Translations under genes and position numbers: made by a program | Assembly (NCBI GenBank): GCA_934565795.1 | Contig: CAKTIM010000015.1 | Location: 1-50,939 of the forward strand | Direction of reading: 5' to 3' | DNA: 50,939 bases | DNA from: an uncultured Oscillospiraceae bacterium | GTDB lineage: Bacteria > Bacillota > Clostridia > Oscillospirales > Oscillospiraceae | Notes under the pieces: generated by a model | Databases searched by the model: none | The model's input: the letters and a program-made list of their open reading frames with translations, nothing else | Told to the model about the DNA's origin: nothing | Shown: positions 1 through 8,417 of the stretch, piece after piece | Position numbering within the stretch: the stretch's first letter is position 1 | Layout: the number at the start of each line of letters is the position of its first letter

Positions 1-389
1 AGGTCATTGCCGGCAGGAGCGGAAATGACGACCTTCTTGGCGCCGGCGTCGATGTGCGCCTGAGCCTTGGCCTTGGAGGTATAGAAGCCGGTGCACTCCA
101 GAACCACGTCCACACCCAGCTCGCCCCAGGGCAGCTCGGCGGCGTTGGCCTTGGCATAAATGGTAATCTTCTTGCCGTCGACAACGATGTTGTCCTCGCC
201 GGCCTCGACCACGTGACCATGAGCGGCGTAGTTGCCCTGGGTGGAATCGTACTTCAGCAGGTGAGCCAGCATCTTGGGGGAGGTCAGGTCGTTGATGGCG
301 ACGATCTCGAAGCCCTCAGCGCCGAACATCTGACGGAAAGCCAGACGGCCGATACGGCCAAAACCATTGATTGCAACTTTAACAGACAT
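1..389 (-). CDS. gap: Glyceraldehyde-3-phosphate dehydrogenase, N-terminal part (runs off the window)
   Basis: Reverse-strand reading from ATG at 389 gives a protein opening [20 protein letters not shown], the NAD-binding Rossmann start (GFGRIGR) of phosphorylating GAPDH of glycolysis. It continues with [14 protein letters not shown] and ECTGFYTSK, all typical of the first 130 residues. A GGAGG ribosome site lies about 7 nt before the ATG. The catalytic Cys and the C-terminal domain are outside the window, so the gene is cut by the window edge and is not a pseudogene as far as can be seen. It has its own promoter at 472-500. Assignment is very secure; which paralogue it is cannot be told. Confidence 0.97.
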   Translation of the reverse strand, partial: MSVKVAINGFGRIGRLAFRQMFGAEGFEIVAINDLTSPKMLAHLLKYDSTQGNYAAHGHVVEAGEDNIVVDGKKITIYAKANAAELPWGELGVDVVLECTGFYTSKAKAQAHIDAGAKKVVISAPAGND

Positions 390-471
390 TGGAATTTCCT
401 CCATTTCAATATTACTGTTTGCACAGTTTTTTATGGGTAATGTGCTGCTTTCGATATTCTCGCACGGATTC

Positions 472-500
472 ATTATACTATAATCCCCAACGGTTGTAAA
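472..500 (-). promoter_or_regulatory. Promoter of gap
   Basis: On the minus strand TTTACA (500-495) and TATAAT (477-472) are separated by 17 nt, a good sigma-A-type match. It lies about 80 nt upstream of the gap start codon, leaving an untranslated leader in which I see no clear structured element. Confidence 0.7.
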
Positions 501-545
501 GTGTGAAAACTGCAAAAAACGCCAAAATAGATTGTAAATTTTTTA

Positions 546-580
546 GAATAAATCGCCTGCGGCCGGACAGCGGGGCTTTT
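546..580 (+). repeat. Fragment of the long inverted-repeat element found at 48649-48869
   Basis: The stretch reads GAATAAATCGCCTGCGGCCG followed by GACAGCGGGGCTTTTGC. It matches the left arm of the 48.65-kb element (GAATAAATCATCTACGGCTG then GACAGCGGGCCTTTTGC). Only one arm is present, so it looks like a decayed or solo fragment. It sits directly downstream of rqcH. Confidence 0.5.
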
Positions 581-603
581 GCCGGTGCGGCTTCCTGCGA
601 AAA

Positions 604-2349
604 TCATTTTTCCGCGTTCAGCTCGTCCACCACGATATCCCGGTAGGGGTTCACGATCACCGTTTTGTAGCTGTGGTAGATCACCATGCCCGGCTTGCCG
701 CTGGGGAGCTTCTTCACCTGGCGGACGGGGGTCACGTCCACGGGGATGTTCTGGCCGCCGGTGGTCTCGGCGTAGTAGGCGGCCAGCTGGGCGGCCTGGG
801 TGACGGTATTGTCCGGCGGGATACGGCCGCCGCAGGAGATGATGACATGGCTGCCGTGCACCTTGGAGGCGTGGCACCAGATGTCGTCCTTGCGGGCCAG
901 ACGGAAGGTCAGCTCGTCGTTCTGCCGGTTGTTCCGGCCCACGTAGATGGCAAAGCCGTCGGTGCTCTCAAAGCGCATGGGGGGGAGCTTGCTCTGCTTC
1001 ATCCGCTTTCTTCCGGCGTCCGGGCGCACGTAGCCCCCGGCTTGCAGCTCCTGGCGAATTTCCTCCAGCTCCGCCTCGGTATCCGCCCGGTTCAGCTCCT
1101 CCTGGACGCTTTCCAGGTAGCTCAGCTCCTCCCGGCCCAGGGACAGCTGGTGGGTCAGCTCCTTCTCCGCGTTCTTCATGCGGGTGTAGTCCTTGTAGAA
1201 TTTGGCGGCGTTCTGCTGGGGGGACAGCAGGGGGCTGAGGGGAATGGTGACGGTGGCCATGTTCTCGTCGTAAAAGTCCTCGCACTGGGCCTCCGTCTGC
1301 CCCTTTTTCAGCCGGGACAGGTTGGCGGTGAGGATATCCCCCAGCTGGCGCAGCCGCTCCCGGTCATGGGTGGCCTCCAGCTCCTTGCTCTGCACGGCCA
1401 GCTTGCGGCGCAGCCGCTGGCAGTAATTGGTGACGGTCTTGCGCATGCCCTGGCTCTTCTGCCGGATGGCGTCCCGCCGGTCGCGCAGGGTATAGAAGCG
1501 ATCCAGCAGGGCGCTGAAGCTCTGCGCCTGCTGGCAGCTGCCGTACTGCCGGATGGGGCAGAAGGAAAACTGCTTGGGAGTGCCGTCCGGCAGGGCGTAA
1601 TAATAAGGGGCGGGGTGCTCCAGAATTTCGCTGAAGAAGGCCTGGAGCCTTTCGCCCAGCGCCTCCGCGTCCTGCCCCTCCACCCGCGCGTCCGTATCTC
1701 CGGCGCAGCACAGCGCCGCCTCCCGGCATACCAGGGGGGACAGGCCGCCCAGGGCGTCCATCAGCCGGTCGCACAGCAGGTTGGGGCCGGGGGCGCGGAG
1801 CAGCGTGGCGTAGTCCGGGGCCGACAGCTGGGCGGGGTTCTTTTTTTCCACCCTGTCCGGCGGGATGTAATTCAGCCCCGGCAGAGCAGCCCGCTTGGTG
1901 TTCTCGTCCAGGGGGACGCGGCGCAGACAGTCCAGGATGCGGCCCTCCGGGTTCAGCAGGTACAGATTGCAGGTGCGGCCCATCAGCTCCGCCACCAGCC
2001 GCTTTTGCACCGGGAAGCCCATCTCGTCGGTGGCGTCAAAGGTGAATACGGCCATCCGCTCCATGTCGGGCTGGGTGACCTCCGCCAACCGCGCCCCGGA
2101 CAGGTGCTTGCGCAGCAGCATGCAGAACATGGGCGGCTCCGGCGGATTTTCCGGGGAGGCCGTGGTCAGATGCAGCCGGGGGGCGGCGGGATTGGCGGCA
2201 ATGAGCAGCTTTTCCCGCCCGGCGCTGCCCTTGAGCAGCATAATCAGCCCATCCCGGCTGGGCTGGAAAATCTTCTCCACCCGCCCGCCGAGACACCGCT
2301 CCCGGATCTCATCCAGAGTAAATTTCAAATAGAATGCATCAAATGCCAT
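604..2349 (-). CDS. rqcH: RqcH, ribosome quality-control factor (NFACT family, Rqc2 homologue)
   Basis: The 581-residue protein has the NFACT-N domain at the start (MAFDAFYLKFTLDEIRERCL), a central coiled coil (about 290-430) and the NFACT-R region (about 450-565: TDGFAIYVGRNNRQNDELTF, WCHASKVHGSHVII). RqcH binds obstructed 50S subunits and recruits tRNA-Ala to add C-terminal Ala tails to stalled nascent chains. In this family older annotations read 'fibronectin-binding protein'. ATG at 2349 is chosen because a GAAAGGAACC site precedes it. At the position of the tRNA-recruiting Asp-Arg pair (97/98 in the Bacillus subtilis protein) this protein has Glu97-Arg98 (TQPDMERMAVF). It follows galE on the same strand after a 56-nt gap with a hairpin. 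Confidence 0.95.
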   Translation of the reverse strand: MAFDAFYLKFTLDEIRERCLGGRVEKIFQPSRDGLIMLLKGSAGREKLLIAANPAAPRLHLTTASPENPPEPPMFCMLLRKHLSGARLAEVTQPDMERMAVFTFDATDEMGFPVQKRLVAELMGRTCNLYLLNPEGRILDCLRRVPLDENTKRAALPGLNYIPPDRVEKKNPAQLSAPDYATLLRAPGPNLLCDRLMDALGGLSPLVCREAALCCAGDTDARVEGQDAEALGERLQAFFSEILEHPAPYYYALPDGTPKQFSFCPIRQYGSCQQAQSFSALLDRFYTLRDRRDAIRQKSQGMRKTVTNYCQRLRRKLAVQSKELEATHDRERLRQLGDILTANLSRLKKGQTEAQCEDFYDENMATVTIPLSPLLSPQQNAAKFYKDYTRMKNAEKELTHQLSLGREELSYLESVQEELNRADTEAELEEIRQELQAGGYVRPDAGRKRMKQSKLPPMRFESTDGFAIYVGRNNRQNDELTFRLARKDDIWCHASKVHGSHVIISCGGRIPPDNTVTQAAQLAAYYAETTGGQNIPVDVTPVRQVKKLPSGKPGMVIYHSYKTVIVNPYRDIVVDELNAEK

Positions 2350-2386
2350 GACGGTTCCTTTCAATCATTTTTTGAGCCGCCCCAAG

Positions 2387-2403
2387 CTCCCCTTTCAGGG
2401 GAG
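2387..2403 (-). repeat. CTCCCC/GGGGAG hairpin between galE and rqcH (module F core)
   Basis: A perfect 7-bp stem with a 3-nt loop (CTCCCCT-TTC-AGGGGAG). No T-tract follows in the galE direction, so it is more likely a small repeat module or attenuating hairpin than a strong terminator. The same core recurs at 5078-5096, 42808-42822 and 43049-43064. Confidence 0.5.
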
Positions 2404-2405
2404 GC

Positions 2406-3431
2406 TTAATTCTCCGGGGTGTCGAAGCCCTGGGGGTTCTTTTTTTGCCAGTTCCAGGAGTCGCGGCACATGTCGGCCAGGGTTTCCTTGGCCTGCCAGT
2501 GGAGGATTTCCCGGCTCTTGCTGGGGTCGGCGTAGCAGGTGGCAATGTCGCCGGGGCGGCGGGCCACGATCTGGTAGGGGACGTTCACATGGTTGACCTC
2601 CATGAAGGTGTTCACCATGTCCAGCACGCTGTAGCCCACGCCGGTGCCCAGGTTGAATACCTGGCAGCCCTTTTGGTCGTGGACGTAGTTCACGGCGGCC
2701 ACGTGGCCCTTGGCCAGGTCGACCACATGGATGTAATCCCGGACGCCGGTGCCATCCTTGGTGGGGTAATCGTTGCCGAAGATGCTCAGCTTTTCCCGGC
2801 GGCCGATGGCGGTCTGGGTGATGAAGGGCATCAGATTATTGGGAATGCCCCGGGGATCCTCGCCCAGCAGGCCGCTCTTGTGGGCGCCGATGGGGTTGAA
2901 GTAGCGCAGCAGGATCACGCACCACTCCGGGTCGGCGTGGGCAATGCCGGAGAGGATCTGCTCGGTCATGTACTTCGTCCAGCCGTAGGGGTTGGTGCAG
3001 CCGCCGGTGCGGCTGGTTTCCTTCAGGGGCATTTCGTTGTCCGCTGTGTACACGGTGGCGGAGGAGGAGAAGATGATGGTCTTGACCCCCGCCTGCTTCA
3101 TCACCTTGGTCAGCATCAGGGTGGAATTGAGGTTGTTGTCATAGTATTCCCAGGGCTTTTCCACGCTCTCGCCCACGGCCTTCAGCCCGGCGAAGTGGAT
3201 CACGCAGTCGATCTTGTGATTGGCAAAGATGGAGGTGAGCAGGGCCTCGTCCCGCACATCCCCCTGGTAAAAATCCAGGTGCTTGCCGGTGAGCTGCCGC
3301 ACCCGATCCAGGCTCTTTGGGTTGGAATTGCACAGATTATCGATTACCACGACCTCGTGGCCGCTCTCCAGCAGCTCGATGCAGGTATGCGCCCCGATGA
3401 AGCCTGCGCCGCCGGTTACAAGTACAGTCAT
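2406..3431 (-). CDS. galE: UDP-glucose 4-epimerase
   Basis: The 341-residue protein interconverts UDP-glucose and UDP-galactose (Leloir pathway, precursor supply for surface glycans). It opens with the NAD-binding TGGAGFIGAHTCIELLESGH and has the SDR catalytic pattern: SSSATVY (Ser/Thr) and YGWTKYMTE (Tyr-x3-Lys). Further GalE signatures are LRYFNPIGAH and GVRDYIHVVDLA. Two in-frame ATGs exist; the one at 3431 has a GGAGG site at proper spacing while 3437 is too close, so 3431 is preferred. It is divergent from ansA and has its own promoter. Length is normal for the family. Confidence 0.96.
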   Translation of the reverse strand: MTVLVTGGAGFIGAHTCIELLESGHEVVVIDNLCNSNPKSLDRVRQLTGKHLDFYQGDVRDEALLTSIFANHKIDCVIHFAGLKAVGESVEKPWEYYDNNLNSTLMLTKVMKQAGVKTIIFSSSATVYTADNEMPLKETSRTGGCTNPYGWTKYMTEQILSGIAHADPEWCVILLRYFNPIGAHKSGLLGEDPRGIPNNLMPFITQTAIGRREKLSIFGNDYPTKDGTGVRDYIHVVDLAKGHVAAVNYVHDQKGCQVFNLGTGVGYSVLDMVNTFMEVNHVNVPYQIVARRPGDIATCYADPSKSREILHWQAKETLADMCRDSWNWQKKNPQGFDTPEN

Positions 3432-3467
3432 ATTCATACCTCCAAAAATCTATTTTAAGGTGGCTCT

Positions 3468-3496
3468 ATTCTACAGCGTTTCCCGTAGGAAATCAA
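3468..3496 (-). promoter_or_regulatory. Promoter of galE
   Basis: TTGATT (3496-3491) and TAGAAT (3473-3468) on the minus strand with 17 nt between, about 37 nt before the galE start. Good spacing, moderate hexamer match. Confidence 0.6.
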
Positions 3497-3568
3497 TGGC
3501 TTTTTCACCTTTCTTTCTGCTGGCAACCGGGTGCCATGCAATTATTTGGAGTTTACGTAGAGTTGCCC

Positions 3569-3597
3569 TTGCTATTTTTCAAAAGAAAGGCTATAAT
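3569..3597 (+). promoter_or_regulatory. Promoter of ansA
   Basis: TTGCTA (3569-3574), a 17-nt spacer and a perfect TATAAT (3592-3597) lie 43 nt before the ansA ATG. It faces away from the galE promoter, so the roughly 200-bp gap is a divergent control region. Confidence 0.7.
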
Positions 3598-3640
3598 AAC
3601 TTCGTTATGTTGGGTGTACTGTGGGCTTTTGGGAGGCTTT

Positions 3641-4633
3641 ATGGTCAAAAAGAGGATTCGTCTGCTCACCACCGGCGGCACCATTGCCTCAGCCCCCGGC
3701 TATCAGGGGCTGGAGCCGCGGCGCAGCGACGTGATGGAGCTGTCGCTGGAGCAGCTGCGCAATTTCTATGATATCACCGTGGAGGACGTGCTGTGTCTGG
3801 ATTCCTCCAACATCACCCCGGAGCAGTGGCAGCTCATTGCCCAGCGCATCTACGAGGGGCGGGAGGGGGCCGACGGCATCGTGGTCTCCCACGGCACCGA
3901 CACCATGGCTTACACCGCCTCCGCCGTCACCTTTATGCTGCCGGATATCGATATTCCCGTGGTGTTCACCGGCTCCCAGCTGCCGCTGGCGGACATGCTG
4001 TCCGACGGGCCGGGGAACCTGCGCACCGCCTTTGCCATGGCGGCCTCCGGGAAGACGGGGGTGTTCCTGGCCTTTGACCGCAAGGTGATGCTGGGCTGCC
4101 GCGCCGTCAAGGTGCGGGCCTCCGGCTTTTCCGCCTTTGAGAGCGTCAACGCCCGCTACTGCGCCCAGGTGAGCAACCGCGGGCTGGTGGTGGACGAGGC
4201 CGCCCTGCCGGTGCGCCGGGGGGAGCCGCGGCTGTGCCCGGCCATCAGCCGGGATGTGTTCCTGCTGAAGCTGACGCCGGGGCTGAAGCCCGCCATGATC
4301 GAAATGCTGGCCGCCATGGGCTACCGGGGCATCGTCATCGAGGCCTTCGGACTGGGCGGCATCAATGTGCTCCACCAGGGCCTGCGGGGCATCCGCCGGG
4401 CGGTGGAGGACGGCATCAGCGTGGTGGTCACCACCCAATGCCTCTATGACAGCGCCAATTTGCAGGTATACCAGGTGGGCCAGCAGCTGCTGGAGCTGGG
4501 GGTCATCCAGGGCCGGGACATGACCAGTGAGGCCGCCATGACCAAGCTCATGTGGGCCATCGGCCAGGGATACACCCCGGAGGAAATCAAATCCCTCTTC
4601 ACCCGCAGCCTGGCGGGGGAAATTGAAGAATAG
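3641..4633 (+). CDS. ansA: L-asparaginase, type I (cytoplasmic-type)
   Basis: The 330-residue protein hydrolyses L-asparagine to aspartate and ammonia. It shows the two asparaginase signatures: TTGGTIAS (nucleophilic Thr14) and VVSHGTDTMAYTAS (Thr86-Asp87), then the lysine-bearing FDRKVML around 146-150. The C-terminal domain (about 205-330) is also recognisable (GIVIEAFGLGGINV). There is no signal peptide, consistent with a cytoplasmic type I enzyme. A longer reading frame starts upstream at 3536, but it would include the promoter; the ATG at 3641 has GGGAGGC 4-10 nt ahead and begins MVKKRIRLLTTGG, as expected. It is followed by a repeat block rather than an operon partner. Confidence 0.94.
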   Translation: MVKKRIRLLTTGGTIASAPGYQGLEPRRSDVMELSLEQLRNFYDITVEDVLCLDSSNITPEQWQLIAQRIYEGREGADGIVVSHGTDTMAYTASAVTFMLPDIDIPVVFTGSQLPLADMLSDGPGNLRTAFAMAASGKTGVFLAFDRKVMLGCRAVKVRASGFSAFESVNARYCAQVSNRGLVVDEAALPVRRGEPRLCPAISRDVFLLKLTPGLKPAMIEMLAAMGYRGIVIEAFGLGGINVLHQGLRGIRRAVEDGISVVVTTQCLYDSANLQVYQVGQQLLELGVIQGRDMTSEAAMTKLMWAIGQGYTPEEIKSLFTRSLAGEIEE

Positions 4634-4639
4634 CAAAAA

Positions 4640-5101
4640 CCTCCCCTGAAAGGTTTAGCAGGTGTAGCCGTCCTCGACGGCGTACAGCTGCTTAATGCAG
4701 GGCTGAGGAGGGCCGCGCGTAGCGTGGCGGAGGGGTTTGCGGTGCGCAGAATACCAATTGGAATGCACCAAGGCGAATTCGTACAGGCCCCCTTGGCTCC
4801 CCCAATGGGGGAGCTGGCAGCCCGTAAGGGCTGACTGAGAGGGCCACCGCAGCAGCTCCTTTTTGAAGGGTACGTTGAGTGGTAGAAGAAAATGGTTATT
4901 ACGAATTCGCCTAACTCTTCAAAAGACCGCAGGTGCTTGCTGCCCCTCTCAGTCTCGCTTTGCTCGACAGCTCCCCCAATGGGGGAGCCAAGGGGGGCGC
5001 TGCGGATTCGCCTAAGACTTTGCAAAACTGTGACTGCCTACCGCGAAACCCCTCAGTCAGCCCTACGGGCTGCCAGCTCCCCTTTCAGGGGAGCCAGGGA
5101 A
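4640..5101. repeat. Intergenic block of F-type hairpin modules between ansA and the pyrophosphatase
   Basis: The 480-nt gap holds no credible gene. It consists of GC-rich palindromes: CCCCTGAAAGG joined to AGGAGGGCCGCGCG and AGCGTGGCGGAGGGGTTTG; two copies of a CTCCCCCAATGGGGGAGC hairpin (about 4798-4815 and 4971-4988); and CAGCCCTACGGGCTGCCAGC next to CTCCCCTTTCAGGGGAGC at 5060-5096. The same modules recur at 42.8-43.07 kb. The last hairpin ends only about 20 nt before the TTG start of the next gene. Short open frames here are translations of the repeats. Confidence 0.8.
4654..4705 (-). mobile_element. Mini-element G, copy 1 (nested in module F)
   Basis: Module F reads CCCCTGAAAGG-GG-AGGAGGGCCGCGCG uninterrupted at 42808. 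Here the same flanks are split by 52 nt beginning TTTAGCAGGTGTAGCCGTCC and ending TTAATGCAGGGCTG. The inside is palindromic (GTAGCCG...CGGCGTAC). A second copy is at 42995-43048 in the opposite orientation. No coding capacity. Confidence 0.6.
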
Positions 5102-5116
5102 AAAGGAGGAACTGCA

Positions 5117-6730
5117 TTGGATCCGATTTATGTGACGGGGCATCGGAATCCGGATACGGATTCCATTGTGGCGGCCATGGCCTATGCGGCCCTGCGCAAT
5201 GCCTGCGGCGACCGGGAATATGAGGCCGCCTGCCTGGGGCACGTGTCCGACGAGACCCAGATCGTGCTGGATCGCTTCGGCTTCCAGCCCCCCAAGCGCA
5301 TCCACAATATGTATACCCAGGTGCGGGACTTGGATTTTGACAAGCCCCCGGTGCTCAGCGCCGCCGTCACCCTGGGCCGGGCCTGGCAGCTGCTCTCCAG
5401 CGACGCCAAAAGCTCCGCCCTGCCGGTAGCCAACGAGGACGGCACGCTGTACGGCATGCTCTCCCGGGAGGACGTGGCCAGCTACAACATGGATCTGGTG
5501 TTCAACGGCTACCTGAAGGAGGTGCCGCTGTTCAATGTGCTCTCCGTGCTGGAGGGCAAGGTGCTCAACGATGCCGGGGAGAACACCGACTCCATCGGCG
5601 GCGAGGTGACCATCGCCCTGCCCAAGAGCCGGGAGAATCTGCTGTTCTCCTCCCCCAAGACCGTGGTGCTCTGCGGCCATCAGCCGGATATGATCCGGCG
5701 GGCGCTGGAGCTGGGGGTCAGCTGCCTGGTGCTGTGCCAGGCGGAGCTGGACGAGGAGCTGCGCCGCCTGCCCACCACCACCTGCATCATCTCCACCCCC
5801 TTTGACGCCTATTCCGCCGCCCGGCTGATCTTCCAGTCCACCCCCGTGGGCCGCATCTGCCGCACGAAGGATCTGGTGTGCTTCCACCTGGAGGATCGGG
5901 TGGACGAGGTGCGCGAGCAGGTGCTCAAATACCGGGAGCACTGCTATCCCATCCTGGACGAAAACGACAGGGTAGCCGGGGTACTCACCCGCTATCATCT
6001 GCTGCGCCCCCGGCGCAAGCGTGTGGTGCTGGTGGATCACAACGAGATCGCCCAGTCCGTCCCCGGCCTGGAGGAGGCCGAAATCTTAGAGATCATCGAC
6101 CACCACCGCCTGGCGGATATTCAGACCACCAATCCCATCACCGTGCGCAACGAGCCGGTTGGCTCCACCAATACCATCATCGCCTCCATGTTCCAGGATC
6201 GGGGCCTGATGCCCTCGGAGAAGATGGCGGGCATGATGGCGGCGGCGATTCTGTCCGACACGGTCATGTTCAAGTCCCCCACCTGCACCAGCCGGGATAT
6301 CCGCACCGCCGAGCGCATGGCGCGCCTCGCCAACATCTCCCTGGACGAGCTGGGCAAGACCATCTTCTCCGCCAGCCTGGGGAACAAGTCCGTGGAGGAG
6401 CTGCTGTTTACGGACTACAAGGAATTCCATATCGCCGGTCACGATCTGGCCGTGGCCCAGATCACCTGCGTGGACAGCCCCAGCATGCTGAAGCGCAAGG
6501 ATGAATTCCTGGCGCGGATGCGAAAGGTGGCCCAGGACAAGGGCTTCTCCGCCGTGCTGCTGATGCTCACCGACGTGCTGCTGGAGGGCACCCAGCTGAT
6601 CTACGTGGGCGACGACGAGACCATCCGCCAGGCCTTCGGCGTGGAGCCAAAGGACAGCACCGTGTTCCTGCCCAAGGTCATGAGCCGCAAAAAGCAAGTC
6701 ATCCCCATGCTCTCCGCCCTGTGGGGCTAA
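5117..6730 (+). CDS. Family II manganese-dependent inorganic pyrophosphatase with CBS and DRTGG domains
   Basis: The 537-residue protein hydrolyses pyrophosphate to phosphate. The DHH-type N-terminus carries the metal ligands in GHRNPDTDS (His9, Asp13, Asp15). A regulatory insert of two CBS motifs flanking a DRTGG-like domain follows (about 70-300; TLYGMLSREDVASYN and YPILDENDRVAGVLTRYHL). The DHH core then resumes with DHNEIAQ and IIDHHRL and ends with the DHHA2 substrate-binding domain (SRKKQVIP near the end). Family members with this insert are adenine-nucleotide regulated. The start is a TTG at 5117, chosen because AAAGGAGGA lies 6 nt upstream and the product then begins LDPIYVTGHRNPD; the ATG-initiated longer frame would translate repeat DNA. 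It is followed 27 nt later by holB. Confidence 0.92.
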   Translation: MDPIYVTGHRNPDTDSIVAAMAYAALRNACGDREYEAACLGHVSDETQIVLDRFGFQPPKRIHNMYTQVRDLDFDKPPVLSAAVTLGRAWQLLSSDAKSSALPVANEDGTLYGMLSREDVASYNMDLVFNGYLKEVPLFNVLSVLEGKVLNDAGENTDSIGGEVTIALPKSRENLLFSSPKTVVLCGHQPDMIRRALELGVSCLVLCQAELDEELRRLPTTTCIISTPFDAYSAARLIFQSTPVGRICRTKDLVCFHLEDRVDEVREQVLKYREHCYPILDENDRVAGVLTRYHLLRPRRKRVVLVDHNEIAQSVPGLEEAEILEIIDHHRLADIQTTNPITVRNEPVGSTNTIIASMFQDRGLMPSEKMAGMMAAAILSDTVMFKSPTCTSRDIRTAERMARLANISLDELGKTIFSASLGNKSVEELLFTDYKEFHIAGHDLAVAQITCVDSPSMLKRKDEFLARMRKVAQDKGFSAVLLMLTDVLLEGTQLIYVGDDETIRQAFGVEPKDSTVFLPKVMSRKKQVIPMLSALWG

Positions 6731-6757
6731 GGGCGAATACGAATTGGAGCAAATCAC

Positions 6758-7723
6758 ATGTCCTATGAACCGCTGCTTGGCAATGAACAGTTGAAGACGA
6801 ATCTGCGCCGGAGCATTGGGGCGGGGCATGTTTCCCACTTTTATCTGATCTCCGGGGCGGAGGGCTCCGGCAAGCGCACTCTGGCCCGGCTGCTGGCCGC
6901 GGCCATCCTGTGCCAGGGGGAGGACAGGCCCTGCCTGCGCTGCCGGGCCTGCCGCAAGGTGATGGAGGGGGTGCACCCGGACTTCATCACCGTGGACGAC
7001 CCGGAGAAGAAAACCGTCCCTGTGGATCTGATCCGGCAGGCCCGGGCGGATATGTACATCCAGCCCAACGAGGCGGAGCATAAAATTTATCTCTTCCCCC
7101 GGGCGCAGGACATGGGCCTGCCCGGCCAGAATGCCCTGCTGAAGGTGCTGGAGGAGCCGCCCAGCTATGGCGTCTTTCTCCTGCTGGCGGACAATCCCAA
7201 TAAGCTGCTGCCCACTGTCCGCTCCCGCTGCACCGAGCTTCGGCTGCTGCCCCTGCCCCGCGACACGCTGCTGGGCCAGCTGCGCCGGGACTTCCCCCAG
7301 GCCCAGCCGGAGGATCTGGAGGCCGCCGCCCAGCGCAGCGGCGGCAACCTGGGCCAGGCCAAGGCCCTGATGCAGGAGGGCCAGCAGCTCCCTCCCCAGA
7401 CGGAGGGCTTCCTGCAAGCCCTGTGCCAGCGCAGCCCCATGCTGCTGATGCAGACCCTGGTGCCCCTGGAAAAATGGAAGCGGGACGCCCTGGGCGACCT
7501 GCTCACCCAATGGATCGCCCTGACCCAGGCCGCCCTGGTCAACCGCAGCGGCCTTACGGCCGTCTCCCCCGGCGCCCGCCAGCTGGCCGCCGTCTACACC
7601 AGCGCCGAGCTGAATAAGCTCCTGTCCGCCCTGCAAAAGGGCAGCCTGTACCTGCAAAGCAACGTCTCCCCCGGCGCCATCTGCGGCTACCTGGAATGGG
7701 AACTGCAAATGCCGAAAAAATAG
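6758..7723 (+). CDS. holB: DNA polymerase III, delta-prime subunit (clamp loader)
   Basis: The 321-residue protein is a clamp-loader AAA+ subunit that helps load the beta clamp during replication. It shows a P-loop GAEGSGKRT (33-41) and a zinc module of four cysteines (Cys52, 59, 62, 65; CLRCRACRKV). HPDF and the NALLKVLEEPP motif diagnostic of DnaX/HolB proteins follow, then VRSRC (SRC motif). Length and domain order are normal. In Firmicutes holB is typically followed by ricT, as it is here, but a repeat block of about 800 bp intervenes. Confidence 0.94.
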   Translation: MSYEPLLGNEQLKTNLRRSIGAGHVSHFYLISGAEGSGKRTLARLLAAAILCQGEDRPCLRCRACRKVMEGVHPDFITVDDPEKKTVPVDLIRQARADMYIQPNEAEHKIYLFPRAQDMGLPGQNALLKVLEEPPSYGVFLLLADNPNKLLPTVRSRCTELRLLPLPRDTLLGQLRRDFPQAQPEDLEAAAQRSGGNLGQAKALMQEGQQLPPQTEGFLQALCQRSPMLLMQTLVPLEKWKRDALGDLLTQWIALTQAALVNRSGLTAVSPGARQLAAVYTSAELNKLLSALQKGSLYLQSNVSPGAICGYLEWELQMPKK

Positions 7724-7915
7724 CCGTCCCTCCCTCTGTAGGGGCGGATACCAGCCGCCCGAAGCCTAACGGGCCTGAGCTGCCGGTCGAATGGACATCG
7801 CCAAAGGCTTCTGAGTTCGTAGGGGGCGGCAACCTGTCGCCCCGTAGCGTCGCCACTCCGATAGCAGTCCGTTGAATGGCACCAGTTTCCGCTACTACCA
7901 AAGCTTCCCTTGGGG

Positions 7916-7979
7916 TGGTGCTCCGCGCAGCGAATCAGAATATCAATGATTGCCGGTGGCAATCATACCTTGATTCATT
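7916..7979 (-). mobile_element. Mini-element E, 64-nt form, inserted in a module D
   Basis: On the plus strand it starts TGGTGCTCCGCGCAGCGAAT, has a palindromic core TGATTGCCGGTGGCAATCA, and ends TTGATTCATT. It separates GGGG from AGCTGGCAG; the uninterrupted module D at 25081-25125 has these side by side (CCAGCTTCCCC in the other orientation). Confidence 0.65.
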
Positions 7980-8417
7980 AGCTGGCAGGCCGTAGGCCTG
8001 ACTGAAGAGGGCTTGCCGCAGTACGTTTTTTATTAAGGGTAGGTTGAATGGAATGCACCATTTCGTAGAGGCGGATATTAGCCGCCCGAAAGGTAACGAA
8101 CGTGAGCTGTATAGACGAACCGCTCAATCCCGGTACTCGGCGGGCGGCTAATATCCGCCCCTACGGACTCAGAGTGTTTAACATTGTACCTTTTTAGTGA
8201 AATCTCTCTCAAAACCATAAGCTGAGTGCCCTCTTCAGTCGCTGCGGCGACAGCTTCCCCCTCAGGGAAGCTTGGAGATGTATACATCAGATTATACGCT
8301 GTTCGTTACTGCTTCCTAAACCGCAGGGCTGAGGGTCGGCAAATTGCCGACCCCTACGGGGACTCAGAAGATTTTTGCTGCTGCCCAAGCCGCTGGGCTT
8401 CGGGCGGCTAATATCCG

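Noticed and set aside
673..2409. Long plus-strand frame opposite rqcH (and similar long frames opposite galE, ansA, the pyrophosphatase, the GH120-like and the phn genes)
   Set aside because: Composition is the Gly/His/Val/Gln-rich antisense pattern of GC-rich coding DNA; the sense frame encodes a known family.
8078..8411. Small proteins of about 60-90 residues in the repeat blocks (for example the frame giving VGADISRP...)
   Set aside because: The same peptide text recurs at each repeat block in both orientations because the frames are translations of the repeats. No ribosome site or conservation beyond the repeat is seen.
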